Source: Aspidiotus rigidus (taxonomy: Eukaryota > Arthropoda > Insecta > Hemiptera > Diaspididae). From it: DNA of 64,000 nucleotides. The translations under genes were made by a program, and so were the position numbers. Positions 1-9,625 of this stretch are shown piece after piece; positions within the stretch are counted from its first letter, which is position 1; the number at the start of each line of letters is the position of its first letter. The stretch covers positions 16,275,001-16,339,000 of the forward strand of contig JAVHKY010000004.1 of NCBI GenBank assembly GCA_035079385.1, read 5' to 3'. Below the pieces are notes generated by a model. That model saw only the letters and a program-made list of their open reading frames with translations. It had not been told where the DNA came from and did no database searches.

Positions 1-1010
1 CTAGCCCTTCGAGTTCTCCTTTCGGAAGGGCCGAAACACCCTTCCACCTTAGGCAGACTTCCAACAACAAATTACCAATGCGAAGAACAAAAAAATGCTG
101 GAGCTAACATGTCTCCTTCAGAGATACGTAGTGCAGCAATTATGCTTGTTTTGTTTACAAAGAAATGCGAAGTAAAATCATTCGGCAGTAAATATGGAGT
201 CTGTGTTATGGATGCGATGGGAGACAATGGATCCGTGTATGGAATATGCGTAGGCCGTTTTGTTTTTAGTTTTTGAGCCATCTGTGAGACAGAGAGTGTG
301 ATCAAGATATTCTTGAATCATGTTTCTTACGTAGGTGGTGAAGGTACTGTTTGATTTGGGGATAACGGATAGTTGGTTGGGTGAGGGTCCAAGGTAGAGA
401 TGACATGTGAGTAGCTAGAAGAGGGTTAGCTGTGAAAGGTTTATCAAGGGAGTGTTCGAATTGAATCAGGATGTGTTTGTTTCTGGAGGCTGGAGGGAGA
501 TTGTGATTTGGTTCGAAAATGGAATTAAAAATGGGGAGATGGGGGAATTGAGAGATGAGAAGTTGGAGGTTAGAATGAGTCGACGAAAATGAAGAGGAGG
601 TTCGGCAGCTTCGGTGCATAAACTAAATTTAGAACTTGTTCGAAAGGCTCCCAAGACCATCCTCGAGGATGAGGTTTGAATGGTATCTAATAAAGAGAGG
701 ATCGATTTCAGGTTATAGACGGGTGCTCCATAGTCTAGCCGCGAGCGGATAAGCCTCTTGTAAAGTTGGAGATGAAGTTTTTTGTTGCAGCTTTTGGAGG
801 GTGAGAGATAAATTTCAGTATATTTAAGACACGAATGCATTTAGCTTTGAGAGTTTTGATACGTTGAGTCCAGGTGAGTTTTTGACCAAAATGTAAACCT
901 AGGAGTTCGGCAGAGTTACGCGAGGGGATTTGAAAATTTTGTAAGGAAGGAATGGGATTTCTTTTTTTGAAGATGATAAGGAAACCATTTGTGGTTGTCC
1001 ATGTAGTAAT
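1..1010 (-). mobile_element. Jockey-clade LINE fragment (RT 3' part and RNase H), degenerate
   Basis: Minus-strand translation in shifting frames gives the C-terminal half of a non-LTR reverse transcriptase. From high to low coordinates it shows a thumb-like stretch reading LLGLHFGQKLTWTQRIKTL, then KRLIRSRLDYGAPVYN, then LGAFRTSSKFSLCTEAAEPP (466-840), followed by RNase H-like remnants down to position 1. Frameshifts and stops make it a dead copy. It appears to be the downstream half of the same element as the RT core at 2700-3440, the two halves being separated by an RTE scrap and a Penelope-like element. The Jockey-clade assignment rests on the GAFRTSP and RSRLDYG motifs and on similarity to the other LINE pieces in this window. 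Confidence 0.8.
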
Positions 1011-1393
1011 GTCTTTTTAATACTAATTGTTAACCCCGACTCCTCCCCCTCCGTCGCCAGTTCCATTATCATTTCGTTCGGAAAGAAATAAATAAATCGT
1101 GAAAGTTTAGCCAAAGCAATAATATATGGGGAGGAAGTAGGGACTTCATTGGACGAGACATATCTAGGTCAGCTGATATCAATGGAAGATCGCACGAAGA
1201 AAGAAATCGAAAGAAGAATAACAAAGGCATGGAACAAATTTTGGTCGCTAAAAAAATATTCAAAGGTCCTTTCAAAAACAACCAAAATAGTGAAATATTC
1301 AACATGTGCGTAAGTCCCTCTCTAACATATGGCTGTCACACTTGGCGGCTGACTGCCAAATCCCTGAAGAAAATTGCAACTACCCAATGACAG
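1011..1393 (+). mobile_element. RTE-like LINE scrap with internal inversion
   Basis: On the plus strand 1111-1393 encodes a non-LTR RT C-terminal stretch containing TYLGQLISMEDRTKKEIERR, AWNKFWSL and, after a frameshift near 1305, SPSLTYGCHTWRLTAKSLKK. This is the layout of RTE-type endonuclease/RT proteins. Immediately before it, 1011-1100 encodes on the opposite strand a segment ending GLTISIKKT that belongs upstream of the YLGQ motif in such proteins. The upstream piece is therefore inverted relative to the downstream piece, as expected from twin priming or a later inversion. Short, frameshifted and non-functional. Confidence 0.6.
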
Positions 1394-1395
1394 AT

Positions 1396-2700
1396 CGATA
1401 TTTTCCAACACAACGCGCTTGAAGTGAGAATTCTGCTTGTGGAGAAGGGTAGCCGAACCTTCCTTGAAACTCTGACCACTGGAGACAAGGTGGTCCGCAA
1501 AGGCCGAATCACCCAAATTACCTTTCTTCCAGGCCTTAAGGTGCTCCTCTACTCGAATTCCAAGCTGGCGACCCGTCTCGCCGATATATTATGTGCGTGG
1601 ACCGGTCCTCAAGAGCTCCATGGTGAGTTTCTTCAGTATCTGAATAAAATGTATCCCTCCATAAAATTCACTACAGAAATTGGAGGTTCTTCCATAAACT
1701 TTCTGGATCTCACTATCTCTGATAGAGATGGGGACCATGAATTTGCGATATTCAGGAAGGATACTTCGACCGATACAGTTGTCCACGGATCGTCCTCCTG
1801 TCCATTTTCTCATAAGATCGCTGCCTTCAATAGTTATATTCATCGACTGACTAACATTCCGCTAAGTCAACCAGCTTTCCAAAAGGAGCTGGCGACCATT
1901 AAGCACTTGGCCGCTGTGAATGAGGTCAACTTGGACATTGACCGTATGGTCCGTAAAAAACTTACGAGGAAGGGCCTTGATTCTACCACTTTCCTCCTCC
2001 GCGATCCGAGTGATAATAATAATAAGAGATTACGTTGGATCAAGCTCCCGTTTTTGGGTGAGTTTTCATCCAAGCTGACTCGTGTCCTCCGCCCCTTTGG
2101 CTTCAGGCCTGCTTTTTATAACCTCACTACTGTGAAGGGTTTGTTTGTTAGGCGAAAGGACCCCATCCCGCGGGGGGAGAGGAGCGGGGTGTACAAATTG
2201 AAGTGCAAGGATTGTAACGGCGTATACATACGCGAGACGGGTCGCCAGCTTGGAATTCGAGTAGAGGAGCACCTTAAGGCCTGGAAGAAAGGTAATTTGG
2301 GTGATTCGGCCTTTGCGGACCACCTTGTCTCCAGTGGTCATAGTTTCAAGGAAGGTTCGGCTACCCTTCTCCACAAGGATAATTCTTACTTCAAGCGCGT
2401 TGCGTTGGAAAATATCGAAATAGTGCGTCATCTGAACAGTGACGATGTTACCGTACTCAACAGGTATTTTCCCGACGAAGGTTTAGTTGAACTGGTCTAC
2501 GAGTTTGAGTCACCTCGCGAGGGCTCGCTCGTTCAATCCTGATCTCGTTGGTATTCTGTTTTATGAGTCGTATCTGGGTCAGTGGCGTTCTAACTTTGCC
2601 CGATGATGGTTTATTAACCGAAAGATCTCGCATCTTCTCCTTTATATCTGCGGTCTTTGTAATTAGCTTTTCGTTTACTCTACTCTTTGAGTATTCTGTC
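1396..2700 (+). mobile_element. Penelope-like element copy 1, rearranged, 5'-truncated
   Basis: A 372-codon frame (1424-2542) runs through this copy, but its first ~50 codons are antisense sequence. Bases 1396-1586 are an inverted copy of 2232-2425, the GIY-YIG-coding end of the same element. Genuine coding begins at the motif-C remnant DILCAWTG (~1586; the preceding YVD is missing), continues through the RT thumb and a Cys-rich linker, and ends with a GIY-YIG endonuclease (GVYKLKCKDCNGVYIRETGR). The usual YIG is YIR here. The stop is at 2540-2542 and the tail carries a hammerhead-like motif. This is a dead element lacking fingers and palm motifs A and B. Inverted partial copies at the 5' end are a known habit of Penelope-like elements. 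Confidence 0.88.
2597..2632 (+). ncRNA. Hammerhead-ribozyme-like motif downstream of PLE copy 1
   Basis: The sequence folds as stem I (TGC 2597-2599 with GCA 2630-2632), a core CCGATGA, stem II (GGTT/AACC with a 4-nt loop), GAA, a self-complementary hexamer AGATCT as stem III, and a C at the expected cleavage position. This is the order of a type I hammerhead with a palindromic stem III, a form reported for Penelope-like elements. Two departures: core position 4 is C rather than U, and one U lies unpaired after the GATGA. Pairing positions covary with the motif of PLE copy 2. Activity is unproven. Confidence 0.5.
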
Positions 2701-3440
2701 TAAGGGGATTAGTTGAGCGGATGCGTCTGCGAAGAGAGGTTCAGTGAGAGGGAAGTGAACGCATTTAGTGGTATCGTTGATAGCTATTAAGAAGTGGAGG
2801 ACACTGAAAATTTCCCCTTAAAGGACACACTTTTCGACTGGAAGGGGGGAGGAAATGATATTTTGGATCCGTACTACTAAGTTCTACAGTTGAGAAAACT
2901 TTGTAAGATGGAAGGGAGGTTACCTCGAAAATCACATTCATAAAGTTTTTTGGTGATGTAGTGTCCATACTCGAGGAAACGCTTCTTGGAGGTCGAAAAA
3001 TATAGAATACAGTGATGATTTAGTAAGTGAAGATTCGTTTATTTCGGATTGGAGGTCGAGATGGGCTTCGGTAGTGCTGCGTCCTTTTCTGAAGCCATAT
3101 TGGAAAGAGGAGAGAAGATTGTTTGATTCTAAGAACCAGATAGGTCTTTTGTTTAGGATTTTTTGGAATAGTTTACCAAGTACACTGGATAGGGCGATAG
3201 GGCGTTATGAGGCAGAAAGAAGGGGATTTGAATAGGATTTCAATATGGGAAGGACGATGATTGTTTTCCATGCGAGGGGGTATATATTTTGAGAGAGGAT
3301 ATTATTAAACAAGGCGAGGAGGTAGGTAAGTGAGTTTGAGTGAAGGTTCTTGAGCATGGCGGCGTGGATGTTATCTAAGCTGGGGGAAGCATTTTTTAGG
3401 TTTTTAATGGTGGATTCAAGTTCTTATCAGTTAAAAGCAT
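2700..3440 (-). mobile_element. Jockey-clade LINE fragment (RT core)
   Basis: Read on the minus strand the segment gives fingers and palm of a non-LTR RT: LKNASPSLDNIHAAMLKNL (about 3425-3340), then YRPIALSSVLGKLFQKILN, QYGFRKGRSTTEAHLDLQSE, and FFDLQEAF for motif A. The motif C equivalent reads LFADASAQL, so the second catalytic Asp of FADD is lost. Several frameshifts and stops are present. Orientation and order make it the upstream half of the LINE ending at position 1, so the PLE copy 1 and RTE scrap lie inside or between its halves. Its 5' end fades near 3440. Confidence 0.82.
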
Positions 3441-3444
3441 ATAA

Positions 3445-5830
3445 AGTAATAAAACTTCACTCTACACCATCTTTTTCGACCTTCAACAAGCATTTCCTCG
3501 AGGGTGGCGTCATTACTAATGTCGAAAACTTCATCTCATAAATCACCTTGGCAAACCTGCCAAAACTTTAACAAAATTTCCTGTACGATAGATCTATAAC
3601 AGCTAGGATCGAAACCGACTCTCTTCTCACCAAACCATTCAGAACATAACGAGAATTTCTCATATTTGCCCGATTGCATCAATCGAACACGGATCATTCG
3701 CCGATCTCTCATCGCAAGTCGACGACAGGAAACGAGCATCGCGATAACTTTCCCTCCATTCTGCACATTTACCTGTACTGATCAAAGATAGACCTCTTTC
3801 CGCGAACATAGAGTAAGCCCTTCGATGGCGTTCCCCCCAGAGGTCAACACGACAAAAATTTACGTACATTTTCCCGTTTTGATTTCGGATAGGGGCTTGT
3901 GCTAATCTATCGCATTAAGCTAACAACTGAGGGCTCTAGCTTCTTAGTATCGTTTACTCCATCCTGCTTCAATCAGATACGGTGCCCTAGCCGACCCCTC
4001 CGCGAGAACTTATTTAACATGTATTTTAGACACAAACACACCATGCTTAGAGATAATGTTTCACTCGTAGGTACCGTACCTACATAATACAACGCTTACT
4101 CAAAAATATTGATGAATTTTCTAAACTTGAAATTCCCAACTTTTTCCGATGTGGAATGATGTGAAGTCTCCTGTAAGTAATCTAACATTTTTGTCAAAAA
4201 GAGAGTTACTCTTTTCTGAAGCCATGAATGTGACTTGTTTCAGAGGGCCAGTATCATCTTCACAGAAGCTACGGCAATCTCGAAGCGTGGTAGTAATTAC
4301 CAATTAAAATTCGAGGTTAGAAAATCAGTTACTCTCGCAAGCAGTGTCGATGTTCGTAGGTTGCCGAAGCACAAGGTAGTCTACAAAAAATATTAGGTAT
4401 AAAAAAGTTCGTCTCACTGCGAACACAGAAGAGGTTCACAATCAAAATTTGAAAGCGTGATTTTCAGCGAGAAAAAAATACCAAGATTTTTGGATTATCG
4501 CCAGGTACAAGCTATGAATTCGTAATACGCAAGAGATTATGAAATATTGAACATGGGTTAAGCGAACAGTTCTGAAACAATTGATGGTGTTAGTCTCGCG
4601 GTAAGAATATTGGTCGTGATATAACCGCCTATGTATTATTATTTTTTTCCCCTCCCATTCTTCTAACGTTAGTCACTCTCAAGATTTGTAGGAAACGTGC
4701 ACGAATACTTCGTCGTTCTTGACGAGAGATACACAATATGCAATATTATACTGTGCATACTGGAAATATAATGTGCCCCCGTAAGTTGTATGGTTTACAC
4801 GTTACTCGTGTGTGAAAAAGTTTCTTAAACGAGGTACGAGTTATGAATAAAATTGTAGAATATCTGTATATTAAGAGGACGGAATGAATAGGCCTCGTTA
4901 CCCTACGGAAAGAACGAGTTGAGAAACATGTCGCGAAAAATAGGAAAACGATGAGGCAAGAGAGACGCGTGCCAAGAATTGGAAGAAAAGAATTAAGAGA
5001 AAATATACTAAGTTATCGATAAAAATTGAATACATTGCATTCACGATAATACTATCGCGTTTTCTCTTTCTGTCTCCATAATTTCATCTTCTACATAACC
5101 GTATATAAGCTTAGAAGAGAAGTCGGTTTTCATGTCTCAAAGTTACGTTGATTTTCAAGGAAGCTCAAATTCAATTGTAAGTATACAATCATCTCGTGTC
5201 GAATCCGATTTCATTGTATTTAGGTTACACTCGGAACGAATGCCTACCTTTCAAAAAAAGCGAGACGGTACACCTCAGAAAAAAAAAAAAAAGTCAAGAA
5301 AATTTTGATCAAGCTCTCGGTAAATTTCGATCTGCTTCATAGCAACGTACCTACGAATATCAGAAGAAAATATCGGTTGTCTCCCGTTGTATTTTCGTCC
5401 ACCCGGAGGAGATACGTACGAAGTTTTAAATTGCGAACTCTTCAGAATACAAAGGCTTTGGTCAAATTTTGATACAAGAAGCCGCCGCGTTGTATAACGG
5501 CAGTAATTGTGAAATATCACAAGAACACACCCCCCGGGGGGCTTAAGCGTAGCAAAAATTGTATTTTTGAGGGTTTTCGGTAATTTTTTTAAATTAAAAC
5601 CAGCTCTTTTACTAGGTAATATCAACAAAATTTCAAAAATTCGGATCCTTAGGAGGTTTTCTTGTGACAGGTTCATAACAAGTGACAGAAATTTTAGCAT
5701 ACATGTGGCAACATTGCATTTTCTTGACCCAAAATTGGCAGTTGCTCGTAAATCTTGAGAAGAACTCTATGGAAGTTTGGAGGCTACCAAAATTTAAGTG
5801 AAAAAAAATTAGAACTTTGTTTTAATAAAT
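3445..5830. other. No supported gene
   Basis: AT-rich sequence with short open frames in all frames and no recognisable domain, splice-consistent gene model, tRNA or repeat unit. Bases 5275-5700 are open on the minus strand for 141 codons, but the composition (poly-Phe end, no motif) looks incidental. I see nothing functional here. Confidence 0.6.
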
Positions 5831-5839
5831 ATGTTGTTT

Positions 5840-6030
5840 TAAACGGTGCTCAAAACCGATGTTTAAAACATTCAAAATGTGTTTAAAATGATAGTTAGAA
5901 CTCCAAAAATGTGTCCCAAACAATAATTGAATAATTTAAAACGATTTTAAATAATGTTTAAAACATTTAAAATGTGTTTTGAAAACCATCATTCAAAACA
6001 TGTTTTAAACATAAAATCTGTTTTAAACTG
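5840..6030. repeat. TTTAAAAC-rich imperfect repeat tract
   Basis: About 190 bp built largely from variants of TGTTTAAAACATTTAAAATG. Two clear direct copies start near 5858 and 5947, interspersed with their near-palindromic complements. It is followed by T/A homopolymer runs (6030-6080) and abuts the truncated end of the LINE at 6060. The tract could be simple-sequence expansion or the end of an old element; nothing identifies it further. Confidence 0.5.
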
Positions 6031-6059
6031 AAAAAAATGTTTTGTTTTTTTTTGAAAAA

Positions 6060-6541
6060 AAAAAACGTTTTTTTATTTTTTGCAACTCTCCATCGAACAC
6101 CCAAAGAAAACGACCACGCGACGCCACTGTTTGATGGGGGGGAGGGAGTTGAATTTAGGGAAGGTGTCATGATGAAGTTTGAGACAAGGTATTATGAGGG
6201 GAAGAGAAAGTAGCGAGAGTTCCGTAAATTGGCTGAGGGCGCAAGTAAGTTGGCTGTTAATGTTAGTGTATACGAAAGTGGAAGGAAGGTTCACCTGCTT
6301 CAGCACAAATGCTGAGAGACTGTATGGAATACCCATGGGGCCATTCTAATAGCTGTTGATTGAACGGTATTCGGTAATGTTTGATTGGTAGTAAATTGGG
6401 AAACCGTAGTTCAGTTGAGAGCGAATGCAACGTTTACATAGTTGGAGAAGTAATCTTTGGTTACATCCTAGACGAGGGTGGGATACAAATTATAGAATAT
6501 TGGTAGCATTCAGGCATTTGGCTTCAAGCAATTGTATGTAA
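6060..6541 (-). mobile_element. Jockey-clade LINE fragment, part downstream of the PLE insertion
   Basis: The minus-strand translation includes WISYIQLLEAKCLNATNIL, then HPRLGCNQRLLLQLCKRCIR, SQLNYGFPIYYQ and LSICAEAGEPSFHFR, all RT thumb/post-thumb motifs of the same LINE type as at 1-1010. The frame continues directly across the PLE at 8729 (see 8729-8925), so one LINE copy was split by the PLE. Stops and frameshifts are present. Confidence 0.85.
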
Positions 6542-6554
6542 GAAATCCATGAAA
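6542..6554. repeat. Left target-site duplication of PLE copy 2
   Basis: GAAATCCATGAAA occurs here immediately outside the left terminal repeat and again at 8716-8728 just outside the right end. Joining the flanks through one copy restores the LINE reading frame (TFNQNLSWISYIQ), which makes this a true 13-bp duplication rather than chance. Confidence 0.9.
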
Positions 6555-6690
6555 CACAAGAGGAGTGTACACCCGAAGGTGTAGCAAATTATATTGAACC
6601 ACAAGAAAATCAGCCGCTAAACGTTTTCGGTTAAACAACCATCATCGGAGCGTAAACGAAAGCGACTGAATCCAACATCAACAAAGACAG
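6555..6690 (-). repeat. PLE copy 2 left inverted terminal repeat
   Basis: Begins CACAAGAGGAGTGTACACCC and is the reverse complement of 8542-8676 except for a one-base indel near 6654. It contains on the minus strand the hammerhead-like motif at 6615-6652. Confidence 0.92.
6615..6652 (-). ncRNA. Hammerhead-like motif in left PLE repeat
   Basis: The minus-strand copy of the motif described at 8579-8616, identical in stems and core. Because the terminal repeats are inverted, the two copies of one element face opposite directions; only the right copy is in sense with the RT gene. Confidence 0.45.
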
Positions 6691-6707
6691 CCAAAATTGG
6701 ACCGGGA

Positions 6708-8523
6708 GTGAATATCCAAAAAAAGTGCGCCGAAATGGTTTGCAACACTCCCCTCCCCCGCATAAGTAATGCCTGTAGTGAGGTGATTAAAGGATTAAAG
6801 AGGAAGGTCAGGGAGGAGGGCTCAATCCTTAACAAGGCGGATAAAAGCAACGCCGTAGTGATTATGGAGAAGTCCTCTTATGTATCCGGGGTTCATGAAG
6901 TGCTGGAACAATGTGGTGCTAAGGAGAATAGCCTCTTCTGTTTCCCCAGTTTTGTCAAAGAGGTGAGGAACACTATTAATAATTGTAGTGTGATTATTAA
7001 GAGTCCTCGGACAAAGAAAGCTCTCTTGGAGCCTAACCCGGTTCCTCCCCTCCTATATATATGGATTACCCAAAGTACATAAAAAAGATGTACCAATGCG
7101 GCCGGTCGTGTCATTTGTCTCGTCGCCAACTTATTTGTTAGCTAAATTTATTGATAGATGGTTCAAATCGCGAGTAGATTATACCTCCCCTCACTCAGTA
7201 TTAAACTCAGGTTCGTTGAGGGAGAGGTTGAAGGATATAAGCCTCCCCGAGGAAACGATTTTATGTTCCTTTGATGTGGTGGGGTTATTTTCTCACATCC
7301 CGAAGGCTGTCGCAATCCAACATATGGGCGAATTGCTTGTAAAAACCGGAGGAATTGGTGAATTCTTCGACCTCCTGAGAGTTTGTTGGACTCCCAATTT
7401 TTGTAAATTTGAGGGAAAATTTTTCGAATTCCCGGAAGAAGTGGGGATCCCCATTGGGTCCCCTTTGGGCTCATTAATATCGGAGGTTTTCATGTCCAGA
7501 TTTAAAGTCGAATTGTTTTCTTCGGGCCAGGTACTTCTAAATTACGTCTTCTACTGGCAGAGGTATGTAGACGACATATTGTGGGCGTGGACTGGCCGAG
7601 TGGAACTCCTTAGTGAGTTCCTTTCTCACTTAAATGGCCGATATCCTTCCATAAAACTCACTCTGGAAGTTGGCGGATTATTAATAAATTTCTTGGATTT
7701 GTTCATATTTATTAGAGATGGCGTCCATGAATTTGGTATTTATAGAAAAGAAGCTTCGACTGATATAACAATCCATGCGTCATCTTTCTGTCCCGCTGCA
7801 CACAAGGTCGCTACCTTTAATAGTTTGGTACATCGACTGACTAGTATTCCCTTGAGTCAGGATGCTTTCCAGAAGGAACTAGGGACGATTAAGCACCTGG
7901 CCGGAGTGAACCAAGTTCGAATGGACATTGATTTAATGGTCCGAAGGAGGCTTACGAGAAAATGCCTCGATTCTACCACCTCCCTCCCTAGAGATTTGCA
8001 TAACAGTAGAAAACGTTGGATTAGACTCCCTTGCTTGGGCAGGTTTTCGTTGAAGTTGGGCAGGGTACTCGGTCCTTTTGGGTTCCGGCCGGCGTTTTAT
8101 AATGTCAATACTGTAAAAAGTTTATTTGTGAAATTGAAGGACCCGATTCCTCCAGTCGAGCGAAGTGGGGTATACAGTATAGCCTGCAACGATTGCCCAG
8201 GTGTTTATATAGGGATGACTGGGCGTCAGCTCCAAATAAGAATTGAGGAGCATAAAAAAGCATGGGAGAAGGGTAATTTGGGTGAGTCGGCTTTTGCTGA
8301 TCATCTACTCGAGAATGGCCATAAATTCAAGGAAGGCTCTGGTATCCTCCTCCATAGGGAGAACTCATATTTTAAACGGTTGGCTTTAGAAAATATTGAA
8401 ATCAGACGACACCGGAATAACGAAGACTTCACGGTTTTAAACAGGTTCATTCCTGAAGAGGGTCTGATTGAGCTAGTATATGAGAATGATTCAAACTTCG
8501 ATGACTCGCTGGTTAAATCATGA
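6708..8523 (+). pseudogene. Penelope-like RT with GIY-YIG endonuclease, one frameshift
   Basis: The N-terminal frame (6708-7060) carries KADKSNAVVIMEKSSYVSGV, typical of PLE proteins. A (TA)n slippage at about 7053-7062 shifts the frame; after it the sequence reads YGLPKVHKKDVPMRPVV and stays open to a TGA at 8521-8523. RT motifs are all visible: FDVVGLFSHIP (motif A), GIPIGSPLGSLISEVFM (motif B) and RYVDDIL (motif C with both Asp). The C-terminus is a GIY-YIG nuclease (GVYSIACNDCPGVYIGMTGR, then a conserved IRIEEH and an ALENIEI helix). Apart from the 4-nt expansion the gene looks intact, so the family may have active members elsewhere in this genome. The initiator ATG at 6708 is the first in frame; an earlier start was not resolved. 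Confidence 0.9.
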
Positions 8524-8541
8524 TCTTCTGTTTAATTCCCT

Positions 8542-8676
8542 CTGTCTTTGTTGATGTTGGATTCAGTCGCTTTCGTTACGCTCCGATGATGGTTGTTTAA
8601 CCGAAAACGTTTAGCGGCTGATTTTCTTGTGGTTCAATATAATTTGCTACACCTTCGGGTGTACACTCCTCTTGTG
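8542..8676 (+). repeat. PLE copy 2 right inverted terminal repeat
   Basis: The reverse complement of 6555-6690, ending CCTCTTGTG. It begins about 20 bp after the stop codon of the RT gene and is followed by a 39-bp tail (8677-8715) and the target duplication. Confidence 0.92.
8579..8616 (+). ncRNA. Hammerhead-ribozyme-like motif in right PLE repeat
   Basis: Stem I is CGCT (8579-8582) with AGCG (8613-8616). The core is CCGATGA (8583-8589), stem II is GGTT/AACC with a GTTT loop, then GAA (8603-8605), stem III is the self-complementary AACGTT, and the cleavage-position base is T8612. Compared with the motif in PLE copy 1, stem I, the stem II loop and stem III all differ in sequence while keeping pairing. 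Departures from the consensus are C instead of U at core position 4 and an unpaired U before stem II. It could be an inactive descendant of a hammerhead or a variant active only as a dimer. Confidence 0.5.
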
Positions 8677-8715
8677 TAATATGAATAACCATAAATTAGA
8701 ACAACGTATCGATTC

Positions 8716-8728
8716 GAAATCCATGAAA
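8716..8728. repeat. Right target-site duplication of PLE copy 2
   Basis: Second copy of GAAATCCATGAAA; see 6542-6554. Confidence 0.9.
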
Positions 8729-8925
8729 GATTCTGATTGAAGGTAAGCCCCAAGAATTAATAAGATTTAAGAATTTTCATTAAAAACCTTCATAAATGAA
8801 GGTAGAAGAATTTGGAAACAGCGGGACGATACTAGTTTCGCTCGAGAAGAAAAAGCCATGGTCAAAAGCCCGTGCAGATATTTCACCCAAAGTTTGTAAC
8901 GGGAGTCGTGTTGCTCGATGAAGGT
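8729..8925 (-). mobile_element. Jockey-clade LINE fragment, part upstream of the PLE insertion
   Basis: The minus strand reads FLGLTFNQNLSW up to the PLE insertion point and, further upstream, SSETSIVPLFPNSSTFIYEG, matching the RT region just before the FLGL-F motif. An in-frame stop precedes FLGL. With 6060-6541 it makes one LINE copy. Recognisable similarity ends near 8925, where the tandem-repeat region begins. Confidence 0.78.
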
Positions 8926-9012
8926 TTGACAAATGCTTTAATCACCGGCGAAAAGGCGTTGCGTGAAGAGAAAAGAGGTACATGTTGTGATTAATGGCTA
9001 ACAGAAAAAGTG

Positions 9013-9625
9013 GGACACTCCAGACTTCTCTTGGACATTTGCTCTCTGTAGTGGACTCGCGGCAGAAGGACCACAAAAGCTCCGTGTACCGAAGCGAGAA
9101 AATGTACGTAAGTTGCTCCTTGTTTCAACCGCTGTAGCGAGTGTTACCTAGAAGATTGTCCTTCATTGTGAGTTCGCGGTAAGAGATCGGCTAAGGCCCT
9201 GTCTAAAATGAAGCAGGCAAATGTGCGCAAATTCTTTTTGTTTCACGTGCGATGGACGTAGTGCTACCAAGAAGATCGTACTTTGTCACGAGCTCCCGGA
9301 GAAAGATCGGGTAAAGCTCCTTGTATGATTAAAGTGGAAAAATGCACGAGCATTGCTCGTTCTTTCAAACGAAGGAGGGAAAGTTATCGAGAAGCTAATC
9401 TCCGGTTGTGAATTTGCAGTAAGAGATAGGCCAGAGCCTCGCGCATGGTCACGGCGGACAAATGCACGAGACTCCCTTGTAGTTTCAAGGTTAGAGATTA
9501 GCTGAAGTACCTTCTTCGATCAATGCGGGCAAATACGCGGAAATTTTCGTTGGGTCGGCCGCTTGAGGGGATGTTACCGAAAAGCTAGCCTTCCGCTGTG
9601 TGCTTGCAGTGAGAGATTGGTTAGA
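9013..9625. repeat. Diverged 120-bp tandem repeat
   Basis: Unit starts are marked by variants of GTTACCNAGAAG at 9143, 9263 (GCTACCAAGAAG), 9383 (GTTATCGAGAAG) and 9573 (GTTACCGAAAAG). Spacing is exactly 120 bp for the first two intervals and 190 bp for the last, where one unit has lost about 50 bp. A first, more diverged unit precedes 9143. Within units, GAGTTCGCGGTAAGAGATCG and GGCAAATGTGCGC recur with many substitutions. Local GC is higher than that of the surroundings. No coding potential is evident. I do not recognise the family; it may be old satellite or the internal repeat of a transposon. Confidence 0.75.

Larger units (their letters stand above)
6555..8715 (+). mobile_element. Penelope-like element copy 2, nearly intact
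   Basis: This 2.16-kb element is bounded by inverted terminal repeats 6555-6690 and 8542-8676 (136 and 135 bp, differing mainly by one base indel), followed on the right by a 39-bp unique tail (8677-8715) and flanked by a 13-bp target duplication. Inverted LTR-like ends plus a 30-40-bp tail at one end are characteristic of Penelope-like elements. Inside is a single RT + GIY-YIG gene (6708-8523) broken by one frameshift. The element sits inside a Jockey-type LINE. The near-identity of the repeats suggests a relatively young insertion. Confidence 0.93.

Noticed and set aside
1424..1586. N-terminal part of the 372-codon plus-strand frame as a novel domain
   Set aside because: It is the antisense strand of the GIY-YIG coding region (inverted copy of 2232-2425).
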